From positions 50,094 to 114,093 of the forward strand of contig JAGWGB010000003.1 of the NCBI GenBank assembly GCA_028867595.1: 64,000 nt of DNA, read 5' to 3'. The DNA comes from Nitrososphaerota archaeon (GTDB lineage: Archaea > Thermoproteota > Nitrososphaeria > Nitrososphaerales > Nitrosopumilaceae). Position 1 is the stretch's first letter. Each line of letters begins with the position of its first letter. The notes beneath the pieces are model-generated. The model searched no databases, had not been told where the DNA came from, and worked only from the letters and a program-made list of their open reading frames with translations. Positions 1 through 9,476 of this stretch are shown one piece after another. The position numbers were made by a program, and so were the translations under genes.

Positions 1-221
1 ACTGCAACAGAATGATCAAGGTTTGATTTTACATATAAAATGGCCTCAAGTACAGTAGTCCATTTCTGCACTGGAACTTTGAACTCATCGAATTTTGTTT
101 CAAGGTTTTCTGATGGATTGGATCTAGATATCCTAAGTGTTATTGTCTTGGGTTTTGATTCCTCAGGAGCAGCAGGTGTTGAATCTATTTTTTTCTCTTC
201 TGGTACTGTTACTGTTGCCAT
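1..221 (-). CDS. sdhB: Succinate dehydrogenase/fumarate reductase iron-sulfur subunit, N-terminus only (truncated by window edge)
   Basis: Reverse-strand reading MATVTVPEEKKIDSTPAAPEESKPKTITLRISRSNPSENLETKFDEFKVPVQKWTTVLEAILYVKSNLDHSVA; position in sdhA-C-D-B order. Confidence 0.75.
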   Translation of the reverse strand, partial: MATVTVPEEKKIDSTPAAPEESKPKTITLRISRSNPSENLETKFDEFKVPVQKWTTVLEAILYVKSNLDHSVA

Positions 222-223
222 GT

Positions 224-568
224 TTATGACATTCCCATCCCGGCCATCAATATAGTTCTTGAACCATAAGCTATCAAAGCTGCCATTGCTGCAATCGAAC
301 CATAATTGATTGCTCTTTCATATGTCACACCTTGTTTTAATTCCAATAATATGACTCTCAATCCATTAAATCCATGTACTGACAGTAGAACAAGTATTAC
401 TTCTAACATAAGTGCATAAGGCAAAAAATGATAGTTAGCCATAACATTCTGATATGCTAGAGAATCAGTAAATTTCTGCGACATTCTCATAAGAATGTGT
501 ACAGCCACAAGTGCTACTGCTCCAAGTGCAGTCCCATAATGTATCTTCATGATTATGCTTTCCCTCAT
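224..568 (-). CDS. sdhD: Succinate dehydrogenase membrane anchor subunit (SdhD-like)
   Basis: Hydrophobic ~114 aa protein in the sdh operon; start chosen at MRESIIMKIHYG. Confidence 0.7.
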   Translation of the reverse strand: MRESIIMKIHYGTALGAVALVAVHILMRMSQKFTDSLAYQNVMANYHFLPYALMLEVILVLLSVHGFNGLRVILLELKQGVTYERAINYGSIAAMAALIAYGSRTILMAGMGMS

Positions 569-569
569 C

Positions 570-1004
570 TTAATCACCAAACAATACTCCAGCGCCATAC
601 ATCATTGCCAATGCTGCCAGTGCTATTGATACCCAGATGCACAGTCTTTGTTTAGAGTTCAACGATAAAGCACGATATGGGTATTCTGGTTGTCCTGGTT
701 TACCTACTCCTTTCCCACCTTCGCTTATCATAAGTCGTATTCCGTTTCCAGTATGAAAAACACACATTCCTATTACAAGCACAAGTACAAGATGTCCTCC
801 AGGAGTTTCTGTTAATGAAAGCATGCTGTCCCATGCAGCTTTTCCGTGTAGAATTGTGCTTGTTTCATAAATATGCCCAATCAGATAGGCAAGCAATCCA
901 AGGCCACTAATTCTTTGCAACCAATATGCAAATCGTTCCATACCATAGCGAGTTGGGTTTGCCATTCCTTTGATGCCTTCACGGTTAGAGAGTCGTTCGG
1001 CCAT
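570..1004 (-). CDS. sdhC: Succinate dehydrogenase cytochrome b/membrane subunit (SdhC-like)
   Basis: GMERFAYWLQRISGLGLLAYLIGHIYETS plus three TM segments; directly downstream of sdhA. Confidence 0.75.
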   Translation of the reverse strand: MAERLSNREGIKGMANPTRYGMERFAYWLQRISGLGLLAYLIGHIYETSTILHGKAAWDSMLSLTETPGGHLVLVLVIGMCVFHTGNGIRLMISEGGKGVGKPGQPEYPYRALSLNSKQRLCIWVSIALAALAMMYGAGVLFGD

Positions 1005-2716
1005 CAGTATTTTCTCTCCACCGGCTTGTATTTAGTAATAGTGACAGGATGTGTTTTCATGACTGGTTCTTTTGTATCATAGTAAACTAGCGTGTGAGTC
1101 AAAAAGTTCTTGTCGTCCCTATCCGGATAATCGGTTCTTGCATGAGCTCCTCGAGATTCTTTTCTCCAAATTGCACCCATCAAAATTACTTCAGCTACGC
1201 GAAACATAGAATCAAGCTCCATTACGTTTGTAAAATTAGTGTTATACTCTTTAGCTTTGTCGTCTACATGTTTCCATGTTTTTTGTCGTAATTCTCTTAC
1301 TAACTTGAGACCTTCTACAAGATCAGTTTCAGTTCGAAAGACGTATGCTTTGTTGTTCATTATTTCAGTTAGCTCTTGTCTGACTTCGTATGGATTTGCA
1401 CCACCTGTGCCTCTGAATATGCCATCATAGATTCTTTTTTCTTCAGTTGTAACAAGATGTAATGGAAATGGCGGAGGTGCTTTACCTTCCACGATGTATT
1501 TGGCTGCAAGCTCTCCAGTGATTTTTCCCCAGACAAGGCATTCTGCGGTAGAATTTGCACCCAACCTATTTGCACCGTGCACGCTGTTACATGCGGCTTC
1601 ACCAGCTGCCCACACTCCTTGAATCTCGGTTGCACCATCTATGTTGGTATGAATGCCACCCATCATGTAATGGCATACGGGCCTTACATCTACTGGTTCA
1701 TCTGCCGGATCTATTCCCGAAAATTTTAACGATATCTCTCTTATGGCAGGAAGTTTTTGTATTATCAGCTCTTTTCCTAGGTGTCTCAAGTCTAGTTTCA
1801 GGCAGTCTACTCCGGTATCGTGCTTGTAGCCTCGCCCTTCATTGATTTCAGTAATCATTGCTCGAGATACAACATCTCTTGATGCCAGTTCTAGTTTACT
1901 TGGAGCATATTTTTTCATGAAACGCTCGCCTTTGTTGTTAAGTAGATAGCCTCCCTCTCCTCTAGCGCCTTCGGTAATTAAAATTCCTGAAGGTAGTATG
2001 CCAGTTGGGTGAAATTGGACAAATTCCATATCCTTTAGTGCCATACCAGCGCGATATGCCATATCAAGGCCATCAGGGGTTGATGCTAGCGCATATGTTG
2101 AAAAGCTGTATACTCTTCCAGCTCCACCAGTAGCAATAATCAGCGCCTTTGCCTTAAAGGTGTAAAATGTGCCGCTTGACATCTCAATTGCAGTAAGACC
2201 ACAAAATCTTTGACCATCATGAACTACTGATGTAACAAACCATTCATTGTAGAATTCAATGTTATCAAATTTTTGACATGTATCATACAAAGTCTGCATT
2301 TCATAAAATCCCACCTTATCCTGAGCAAAGGTTGCCCTTGGGAAGCTATACCCTCCAAAGTTTCTCTGACCAATCCTTCCATCTTCTCTTCTAGACCAGG
2401 GCATACCCCAGTGTTCTAGTTGATATACTTCAGATGGCATTTCAGAAACAAGTTTTTCAATTACATCTTGATCACCTAGAAAATCGCTTCCCTTGACAGT
2501 ATCGTAGACATGAGATTCTATTGTATCTCCATCTTCAGGATAGAGTACTGCTGCAGTACCACCTTCTGCAGAAACAGAGTGTGAACGCATAACCTGTAGT
2601 TTTGAAATAACAGCGATTTTGATATGTGGTGCAATCTTTGCAGCTTGGATAGCAGCTCGTAGGCCAGCAAGACCAGAACCCACGATCAGAAGATCTTTTT
2701 CAATACTGTTAACCAT
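1004..2716 (-). CDS. sdhA: Succinate dehydrogenase/fumarate reductase flavoprotein subunit
   Basis: DLLIVGSGLAGLRAAIQAAK FAD motif, HSVSAEGGTAA, QFHPTGILPSGILITEGARGEGG. Confidence 0.95.
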   Translation of the reverse strand: MVNSIEKDLLIVGSGLAGLRAAIQAAKIAPHIKIAVISKLQVMRSHSVSAEGGTAAVLYPEDGDTIESHVYDTVKGSDFLGDQDVIEKLVSEMPSEVYQLEHWGMPWSRREDGRIGQRNFGGYSFPRATFAQDKVGFYEMQTLYDTCQKFDNIEFYNEWFVTSVVHDGQRFCGLTAIEMSSGTFYTFKAKALIIATGGAGRVYSFSTYALASTPDGLDMAYRAGMALKDMEFVQFHPTGILPSGILITEGARGEGGYLLNNKGERFMKKYAPSKLELASRDVVSRAMITEINEGRGYKHDTGVDCLKLDLRHLGKELIIQKLPAIREISLKFSGIDPADEPVDVRPVCHYMMGGIHTNIDGATEIQGVWAAGEAACNSVHGANRLGANSTAECLVWGKITGELAAKYIVEGKAPPPFPLHLVTTEEKRIYDGIFRGTGGANPYEVRQELTEIMNNKAYVFRTETDLVEGLKLVRELRQKTWKHVDDKAKEYNTNFTNVMELDSMFRVAEVILMGAIWRKESRGAHARTDYPDRDDKNFLTHTLVYYDTKEPVMKTHPVTITKYKPVERKY

Positions 2717-2788
2717 GGTTCGACATCTTCCTTTTCAGACTTCATAATTATGTCTTGTGAAGAACTATGCCCCGAATCATTAATATAT

Positions 2789-2812
2789 ATCGCTAGCGAT
2801 ATCGCTAGTGAT
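2789..2812. promoter_or_regulatory. Tandem 12-bp palindromes (ATCGCTAGCGAT + ATCGCTAGTGAT), candidate operator of the adjacent PadR regulator
   Basis: Seen directly; lies between a TATA-like stretch (taatatatat, 2781-2790) and the padR start codon. Confidence 0.6.
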
Positions 2813-3320
2813 GATTTCGGATTGGCTCCAGAGAGTTGGAAGTTCCATCCCAAGAGGATTTTCAAGATATTTCATTTTAGAAACTTTGAAGAAGAAACCT
2901 AGTACTGGAAAGGAGATAATTGATATGGCAATTGCTCAAAGCGGAGGAAAGTGGAAACCTTCTCCTGGACTGATATATCCTCTGCTTGGACGACTACTAG
3001 ATGACAGCCTTATTGAAGAAACAAGAGAAGGAAAGTATCAGATCACTAAGAAGGGAAGAGTTGTTTCAGACGATCTTGAGACTATGGATAAAATAGTCAA
3101 AAATCAACTAGACGTAATTTTTAGAATGGGTAGTGTAGGAAAGTTTGTAGCCATGGATCTAATAGAACGTGTAAGCACTATTGGAAACTCGTTGAGTTCA
3201 AACATTTCATACATGAGCAAGGATGAGACTCAGAGATACAAGAAATTTCTAGAGGCAGAGCTACGAAAGATTGAAGCTGCTGAAAAGAGACCTCAAGGCA
3301 AGGAAATCAAGATCAATTAA
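2811..3320 (+). CDS. PadR family transcriptional regulator
   Basis: RYFILETLKKKPSTGKEIIDMAI...SPGLIYPLLGRLLDDSLIEE...YQITKKG winged-helix signature. Confidence 0.85.
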   Translation: MISDWLQRVGSSIPRGFSRYFILETLKKKPSTGKEIIDMAIAQSGGKWKPSPGLIYPLLGRLLDDSLIEETREGKYQITKKGRVVSDDLETMDKIVKNQLDVIFRMGSVGKFVAMDLIERVSTIGNSLSSNISYMSKDETQRYKKFLEAELRKIEAAEKRPQGKEIKIN

Positions 3321-3353
3321 GCAATAAATAATTGTGTAACCGTATAGCGACAG

Positions 3354-4217
3354 TTGGCAAGCATTAGAAAGTTAGTATACGACAAATCAAAACCGCTTGT
3401 ATTTCCAGGTGTCTATGACGCGATAACAGCCAGAATAGCTCAAAAAGCAGGATTTGAGGCAATGTTTCAAACAGGATACGGGACGTCGGCCGCATTACTT
3501 GGTATGCCTGACTATGGGTTTATCGGATCTACAGAAACCATTGACAATGCAAGGAGAATCTGCAAATCAGTTTCAGTTCCAGTAATAGTTGATGCAGATA
3601 CAGGTTATGGTAACCCCCTAAGCGTATGGAAACTTGTTAACGAATTAGAGGCCGTTGGAGCTTCCGGCATTTTTCTCGAGGACCAGAAATGGCCAAAGAG
3701 ATGTGGTCACATGTCAGGAAAAGAAGTCATTCCTAAAGAAGAGTATAGTGAAAAACTCAGGGCTGCACTTGATGCAAGAAAAAGTAAGGACTTCATAGTT
3801 GTAGCAAGAACAGACTCGAGGGCAACTGAGGGACTCGATGCTGCAATCAAGCGAGGTCTTAGGTACAAAGACATAGGAGCAGATGCCATATTCATAGAAG
3901 CCCCGAAATCAATCGACGAGATGAAGAAAATAGGAAAAGCGATAGATGCTCCACTGGTAGCAAATATGATAGAAGGTGGCGCTACGCCACTTCTTCCTTC
4001 AAGTAGACTGCACAAAATGGGTTTCAACTTGATTCTTTATCCACTTTCAGTGTTATACGCTAATACATTTGCAACACTTCAAATTCTAAAGCAACTAAAG
4101 AAAAGTGGAACTACTTCAAAGATCAAAGACAGACTTGTTAATTTTGATCAGTTCAACGAAATCGTAGAATTGTCAAAGTTCAAGAAAATGGAGCACAGAT
4201 ATACTACAAAATTATAA
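3354..4217 (+). CDS. Isocitrate lyase/PEP mutase superfamily protein
   Basis: FPGVYDAITARIAQKAGFEAMFQTGYG, VDADTGYGNPLSV, GIFLEDQKWPKRCGHMSGKEV; TTG start. Confidence 0.85.
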   Translation: MASIRKLVYDKSKPLVFPGVYDAITARIAQKAGFEAMFQTGYGTSAALLGMPDYGFIGSTETIDNARRICKSVSVPVIVDADTGYGNPLSVWKLVNELEAVGASGIFLEDQKWPKRCGHMSGKEVIPKEEYSEKLRAALDARKSKDFIVVARTDSRATEGLDAAIKRGLRYKDIGADAIFIEAPKSIDEMKKIGKAIDAPLVANMIEGGATPLLPSSRLHKMGFNLILYPLSVLYANTFATLQILKQLKKSGTTSKIKDRLVNFDQFNEIVELSKFKKMEHRYTTKL

Positions 4218-4251
4218 AAAATAACAAAAAAGGAAAGATTTCAAGGCTTCC

Positions 4252-4536
4252 TTAAGAATTGTTTCTCTTTACTTCTATTTCTATAGTAGAAACATTCCTA
4301 GAGCGTCCATCTTGTGATTGAAGCTGTTCTGATCCAATCTTGATGTTTCCAATTGAGAATCCAGCATTTTCAGTCTTGCGTGAAATTATTTGTGCTACGT
4401 CAACTGCACGACCAATGCTTAGTCCTCTTGCCTTGATAGATACCTTTGGTTGATTTGCCAGCTGTATGAGCGTAGAAGTAACATACGCCATCAGAGGCTT
4501 CTTGCCTATGTAGATAGTTTCTCTAGATTCGGACAT
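4252..4536 (-). CDS. albA: DNA/RNA-binding protein Alba
   Basis: IYIGKKPLMAYVTSTLIQL...ISIKARGLSIGRAVDVAQI Alba fold signature. Confidence 0.9.
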   Translation of the reverse strand: MSESRETIYIGKKPLMAYVTSTLIQLANQPKVSIKARGLSIGRAVDVAQIISRKTENAGFSIGNIKIGSEQLQSQDGRSRNVSTIEIEVKRNNS

Positions 4537-4589
4537 GTGCCTCCTATCTCTGGGGATAATTTAAATCTAAGAATAGAAGAAACGATGCA

Positions 4590-4997
4590 ATGAAATTTCT
4601 TCTGATATTATTTTTTTCTCTTGGTATGATTGGAATCAATTCTGTCTACGGATACGGAGAGATTTCTACTTCAAATTTTCAAATAGTTAATTCTCTTGGA
4701 GAAAACATTTACTCTCCAGTAGTAGACCAACAACTTAACTTACAAACATCATTACAAAATGTAAGTCAAAAAAACGTAGATTGGGCATATGTTGTTCAAA
4801 TAATTGATTCCAACGGGGCAGTGTCAGACTTGAATTATGCAACAGGTTCACTTGTTACTAATCAAACTCTTACAACAGCCCTTTCGTGGACGCCTCACAC
4901 AAGCGGTACATACAAGATTCAGGTATTTGTATGGGATAATTTACGTGACATTAATCCATTAGCACCAATGTCCACATTTACAATCACTGTGACTTGA
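4590..4997 (+). CDS. Secreted protein resembling the C-terminal domain of the S-layer-type protein at the end of the window
   Basis: Signal peptide; SWTPHTSGTYKIQVFVWDNLRDINPLAPMSTFTITVT vs SWTPSAAGTYTAQIFVWQSIDNPNALSPPLSTTINVQ. Confidence 0.75.
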   Translation: MKFLLILFFSLGMIGINSVYGYGEISTSNFQIVNSLGENIYSPVVDQQLNLQTSLQNVSQKNVDWAYVVQIIDSNGAVSDLNYATGSLVTNQTLTTALSWTPHTSGTYKIQVFVWDNLRDINPLAPMSTFTITVT

Positions 4998-5009
4998 TTT
5001 TTAAAAAAG

Positions 5010-5083
5010 TGGACCGGGTGGGATTTGAACCCACGATCTCACCCATGCCAAGGGCGTATCCTACTAGGCTAGACGACCGGCCC
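5010..5083 (-). tRNA. tRNA-Ala(GGC)
   Basis: Cloverleaf: acceptor GGGCCGG/CCGGTCC, anticodon loop TTGGCAT, T-loop TTCAAAT, discriminator A. Confidence 0.9.
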
Positions 5084-5214
5084 GTTTTAATCAGAGTTTG
5101 GATCTGATTTGCATTAACTTTTTTTGTGAGGTTATTAACGTTTAGCGTAAACCAGAAAATTAGCTTGACCAAAATAGCATAAGATATTTAACTATCAAGA
5201 ATTGAATTCTTCGC

Positions 5215-6054
5215 GTGGTCATAGAAAACAAAGCAATAATTTCATACATTCAAATTCAAAAAGAAGACCTAGCAGTTTTTAGATTTATTCCAAAAGAAGG
5301 CGAGTTGCCTCAATACAAGTCAGGTCAGTTCGTTACGTTAGGAGCTCACGTACAATCAGAGAACAAAGTAATTAGAAGAGCTTATTCAATTGCATCAAAT
5401 CCAGAAAACCGAAAATACATCGAGTTATACATCAGATGGGTCAGAAAACCACTTCCTGGTCGTCTTACAACCGTCTTATTTAGCGCAAAGGAAGGAGATG
5501 AGATTACTTGGGTAAAGCCAACGGGTGCATTTACAATTGAAGAAAAGAAACCAAATGGCGAACCAGATGATAGAAGAATTGTTTGTCTAGGAGGAGGTAC
5601 TGGTTTGGCTCCTTTTGTAAGCTATGCACGTCATCTACATGATACCGGAAGTAAGAGGGAGATAGTGGTTTTACATGGAGCCAGCTATGTAGATGAACTT
5701 GGTTATAGAGAGGAGTTGACTCGACTTGAAGAAGAAAGCCTTGACAGAGGTAAAGACAAGTGGAATTTCAGATATAGAGCAACAGTGAGCAGACCAGATG
5801 AATGGTTCAATAGAACTTGGAATGGACAAAAAGGAAGAGTGGAAACTTTCTTACAATCAAAGAATGGAGAGACATCTACACTTGAAAAATTAGTTGGAGA
5901 AAAAATTACCAAAGATAATACAGTATTTTTCATTTGCGGATGGCAGGGAACCATAGACGGTTGCCTTGATGTGTTAACTCCAAAAGGATTTGTAACTGAA
6001 AGAAATAAGAGAGCTGACAAAAGCTTCGAGATCAAATACGAATCTTACGGATAG
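5215..6054 (+). CDS. FAD/NAD(P)-binding oxidoreductase (ferredoxin-NADP+ reductase-like)
   Basis: YKSGQFVTLG...RRAYSIASNPENR...LGGGTGLAPFVSYARHL...FFICGWQGTIDG. Confidence 0.85.
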   Translation: MVIENKAIISYIQIQKEDLAVFRFIPKEGELPQYKSGQFVTLGAHVQSENKVIRRAYSIASNPENRKYIELYIRWVRKPLPGRLTTVLFSAKEGDEITWVKPTGAFTIEEKKPNGEPDDRRIVCLGGGTGLAPFVSYARHLHDTGSKREIVVLHGASYVDELGYREELTRLEEESLDRGKDKWNFRYRATVSRPDEWFNRTWNGQKGRVETFLQSKNGETSTLEKLVGEKITKDNTVFFICGWQGTIDGCLDVLTPKGFVTERNKRADKSFEIKYESYG

Positions 6055-6100
6055 TCAAACCAGTTGAAAAGATAATATTCTATTATTATGGCCAAACTAC

Positions 6101-6175
6101 GGGGACGTAGGTTAGCTTGGATAGACTGCCAGCCTCGGGCGCTGGATGTCGTGGGTTCAAGTCCCATCGTCCCCA
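6101..6175 (+). tRNA. tRNA-Pro(CGG)
   Basis: Acceptor GGGGACG/CGTCCCC, anticodon stem CCAGC/GCTGG with loop CTCGGGC, T-loop TTCAAGT. Confidence 0.9.
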
Positions 6176-6239
6176 TACCTACAACATCTATTCAAATCCA
6201 ATCAAGGATTGAAATATGCCAGATAAATACAAATGATAA

Positions 6240-6836
6240 TTGACAATAGCAATCTATCTTGCCCATTTGAATCCCGTTACTAAAGCACATGTTGAGATCA
6301 TCAATGAATTAAAAAACTATGATGAGGTAAGAGTTCTACCAGTCATATTCAAAATTGACGGCAAAGAAATCAACAGTAAGAGCTTCCCATTCAGTTATGA
6401 ACTGAGAAAAAAAATGCTCCAATCTGTATTTGATGATTCCATATCAATAATGTCAAATTACACATTTTATGCACCATTTGCAAAATACATGCCACCATTG
6501 ATTTCCCCATATTCATGGAATATCAAAAAGCAGATTCTGGACGGAATTAAAACAGATTACTTTACATATACTGGAGACAAGGCAGAGGCTTTTGTACTAA
6601 GACTATATGGATTGAACCCAAAGGTTGGCAAAAGAAAAGAAACATCAGCTTCATTTGTAAAACAAAAATTGTTTGAGGCTGCAGAAGGAAAGGACACCGA
6701 TTGGGAACGCCACGTTGAGCCTGAGGTTGTGAAGATAATCCACGATAACTGGGATGTCGTAAAGAAATTTGCCAATTCTCCTGATCTTACGTATAGAGTG
6801 CTTGGCATGAAATTTCCAAGCACTGGATTTTGGTAG
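6240..6836 (+). CDS. Nucleotidyltransferase-like protein (HIGH/NMNAT superfamily resemblance)
   Basis: AIYLAHLNPVTKAHVEIINEL N-terminal motif. Confidence 0.55.
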   Translation: MTIAIYLAHLNPVTKAHVEIINELKNYDEVRVLPVIFKIDGKEINSKSFPFSYELRKKMLQSVFDDSISIMSNYTFYAPFAKYMPPLISPYSWNIKKQILDGIKTDYFTYTGDKAEAFVLRLYGLNPKVGKRKETSASFVKQKLFEAAEGKDTDWERHVEPEVVKIIHDNWDVVKKFANSPDLTYRVLGMKFPSTGFW

Positions 6837-6859
6837 AAATAGATTAATTATAGTCATAG

Positions 6860-7789
6860 TTGGTTTTGTATATGAAAACTTTTGTTCCCGAGTTTGTTTG
6901 GTTTGATGGGAAATTTGTAAGAGATAAGGAAGCAAATGTTTCTGTGATGACCCATGCAATACATTATGGAACATCAGTTTTTGAGGGGTTACGCGGATAC
7001 TGGAATTCTAAAAATCTTTACATTTTCAGACTACATGATCATATTAAGAGATTCAGAAATTCTGGAAAAGTATACTCCATGTCATTAAAGTTCACAGACA
7101 AACAAATGGCGGATGCAATAATTGGGCTTTGTAGAAAAAATAATGTAAAAGAATCTTGCTACATAAGACCATTTTATTTTGTTGGGCGCTATGGAATAAA
7201 TCTACATGTGACAGAAAATAGTCCTACTCATGCAGTAGTCGTTATGTTTCCCTTTGGAGATTTATTCAATAAAAATGGAATCAGAGCTGGCATTTCATCG
7301 TGGAGAAGAATTCACGATATTTCTACCCCTCCACTTGCAAAAATGGGTGGCAATTACTTGAATTCCATATTGGCCACCCAAGAATGCAAAAGAAATGGAT
7401 ATGATGAAGCTATTTTGTTAGATCATCTTGGAAACATAAGTGAAGCGCCTGGTGAGAACATATTCATGCTAAGAGATAACAAATTGATAACGCCATCATC
7501 TAGCTCTTCAGCATTAGAAGGGATCACAAAAGATTCGGTAATCAAAATAGCAAAAGATCTAGGTTATGAAACAATAGAGCGAGAAGTTCCCAGAACCGAG
7601 ATTTATTTTGCCGATGAAGTGTTTTTGACTGGTACTGCAGCTGAGATAACACCAATTATTTCAATAGATGGAAAAAAGGTTGGAGATGGAAAGGTCGGCA
7701 AAATAACACAACAAATTAGGCATGTTTATTCAGAAATTACAATAGGAAGAAACAAAAAGTATTCTCGTTGGATAACTCCAGTGTATTGA
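6860..7789 (+). CDS. ilvE: Branched-chain amino acid aminotransferase
   Basis: AIHYGTSVFEGLRGYWN, YIRPFYFVG, GGNYLNSILATQECKRNGYDEAILLD; true start may be the second Met (MKTFVPEFVWFDG). Confidence 0.9.
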   Translation: MVLYMKTFVPEFVWFDGKFVRDKEANVSVMTHAIHYGTSVFEGLRGYWNSKNLYIFRLHDHIKRFRNSGKVYSMSLKFTDKQMADAIIGLCRKNNVKESCYIRPFYFVGRYGINLHVTENSPTHAVVVMFPFGDLFNKNGIRAGISSWRRIHDISTPPLAKMGGNYLNSILATQECKRNGYDEAILLDHLGNISEAPGENIFMLRDNKLITPSSSSSALEGITKDSVIKIAKDLGYETIEREVPRTEIYFADEVFLTGTAAEITPIISIDGKKVGDGKVGKITQQIRHVYSEITIGRNKKYSRWITPVY

Positions 7790-7790
7790 T

Positions 7791-8726
7791 ATGAAGATCA
7801 TACAGATTGGAGTTGGAGGATTTGGTAAGAATCACGCAAGAATTCTTTCTCAACTGGGAGTTCTCTCGGCAATCTGTGATGCAGACTCGGTAAAAGCCAA
7901 AGAATTAGGAGAAAAATATTCTGTCAACCACTATTCAAGTATTGATTCCCTTTTAGAGAAAGAGCAATTTGATGGTGCATTTGTTTGCACTCCTACTTCA
8001 ACCCATTTCGAAATTGCTAAGGCATTATTGCAAAAGAAAAAAAATGTCTTTGTTGAAAAACCCATGACATATCTGTCTCGAGAAGGAGAAGAACTGTTGG
8101 AATTATCAAAGAAAAACAAAGTTGTTCTGACGTCAGGCTATATTGAAAGATTCAATCCTGCAGTATCTCTAGTTAAAGAATACGTCAAGACAAAAAAATA
8201 CGGAGAGTTGATAATGCTTGAGTTTCATCGAGAAAATAGAATGCCGCTTCATATCAAAGATGTTGGCATAATTTATGATACTTCAGTACATGATATAGAT
8301 ACAGCAATGTGGCTTTTCGATGATGCGCCAGAGGTTGTCTTTGCAAGATCTGGAAAAATAAGACATGAGCATGAAGACTTTGCCACTATAATGCTAGGTT
8401 TTAAAGAAAACAAAGTAGCCATTATTTCATCAAACTGGATAACTCCAATCAGAGTCAGACGATTCAATGCAGTTTGTAGTGACGCGATAATTTCTTCGAA
8501 TTTTATCACACAAGAAGTAAAGATAGAGACAAACACAGGAGCTGAAATTCCGCGCAAAGATGTAGAAGAACCACTTCTTTTAGAAATTAAAAACTTTATT
8601 GCTGCATCAGAAGGAAAAGAGAGTATCAGAGTAAGACCTGAGCATGCAGTAAATACAACAAAGATTGCTGAAGCGGCACTTTTATCTAGCCATAAAGGGA
8701 CTCCAATTTATCTAGATTTGAAATGA
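7791..8726 (+). CDS. Gfo/Idh/MocA family oxidoreductase
   Basis: IIQIGVGGFGKNHARIL, NVFVEKPMT, IYDTSVHDIDTAMWLF. Confidence 0.9.
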   Translation: MKIIQIGVGGFGKNHARILSQLGVLSAICDADSVKAKELGEKYSVNHYSSIDSLLEKEQFDGAFVCTPTSTHFEIAKALLQKKKNVFVEKPMTYLSREGEELLELSKKNKVVLTSGYIERFNPAVSLVKEYVKTKKYGELIMLEFHRENRMPLHIKDVGIIYDTSVHDIDTAMWLFDDAPEVVFARSGKIRHEHEDFATIMLGFKENKVAIISSNWITPIRVRRFNAVCSDAIISSNFITQEVKIETNTGAEIPRKDVEEPLLLEIKNFIAASEGKESIRVRPEHAVNTTKIAEAALLSSHKGTPIYLDLK

Positions 8727-8992
8727 ACAAGAAAATGATAGAAATTCTCGCATGTCCTATAGACAAGCATTTTCCACTTGATATTTTTGAAATTTCATCA
8801 AAGGAAGGAATCATTTCAGAAGGGGCAATATTTTGTTCCAAATGTTCTCGATTTTATCCCATCATTGATGAAATTCCCATCATGTTGCCAGATGAGCTAC
8901 GAGACAAAAATCAAGATATTGAATTTTTGAAAAAAAACAAAGATAACCTGCCTGAAAAAATAGTCAGTAAAGGATCACCCTGGCACTTGTGA
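8723..8992 (+). CDS. Trm112-like zinc-binding small protein
   Basis: IEILACPIDKHFPLD...CSKCSRFYPIIDEIPIMLPDE; 4-nt ATGA overlap with upstream gene. Confidence 0.8.
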   Translation: MNKKMIEILACPIDKHFPLDIFEISSKEGIISEGAIFCSKCSRFYPIIDEIPIMLPDELRDKNQDIEFLKKNKDNLPEKIVSKGSPWHL

Positions 8993-8999
8993 TAAAAAA

Positions 9000-9476
9000 A
9001 TGGTCACAAATTTTGTGTCAGATAAAGCAAAGTTGGGCAAAAATGTAAAGATATGGCATTTTGCATACGTAGGCGATAACACAGAGATCGGCGATAATGT
9101 AAAGATTGGCTCTTTGGCTCACGTTGATTACAATGTAAAGATTGGAGATAACACCATGATAGAAGGCATGGTATACATCCCACCGCTTTCAAGAATTGGA
9201 AAAAATGTATTCATAGGTCCTGCGGCATCTCTTACAAACGATCCTTACCCAGCAAGCAAAAAGATGATTGGTGTTACAATAGAAGACGGGGCAGTAATAG
9301 GTTCAAGAGCAGTCATAAAAGCTGGAGTAACAGTAGGCAGGAATAGCGTAGTGGCGATGGGAGCAGTTGTTACCAAAGACGTTCCACCAAATATGGTAGT
9401 TGTAGGAGTTCCTGCCAGAGTCAAATATTCTCGCGAAGAATATGACAAAAAGAAAAAAGACTGGGAAAGCAGCTAA
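9000..9476 (+). CDS. Left-handed beta-helix acyl/acetyltransferase (hexapeptide repeat)
   Basis: Hexapeptide repeats IGDNVKIGSLAHVDYNVKIGDNTMIEG...VPARVKY. Confidence 0.9.
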   Translation: MVTNFVSDKAKLGKNVKIWHFAYVGDNTEIGDNVKIGSLAHVDYNVKIGDNTMIEGMVYIPPLSRIGKNVFIGPAASLTNDPYPASKKMIGVTIEDGAVIGSRAVIKAGVTVGRNSVVAMGAVVTKDVPPNMVVVGVPARVKYSREEYDKKKKDWESS

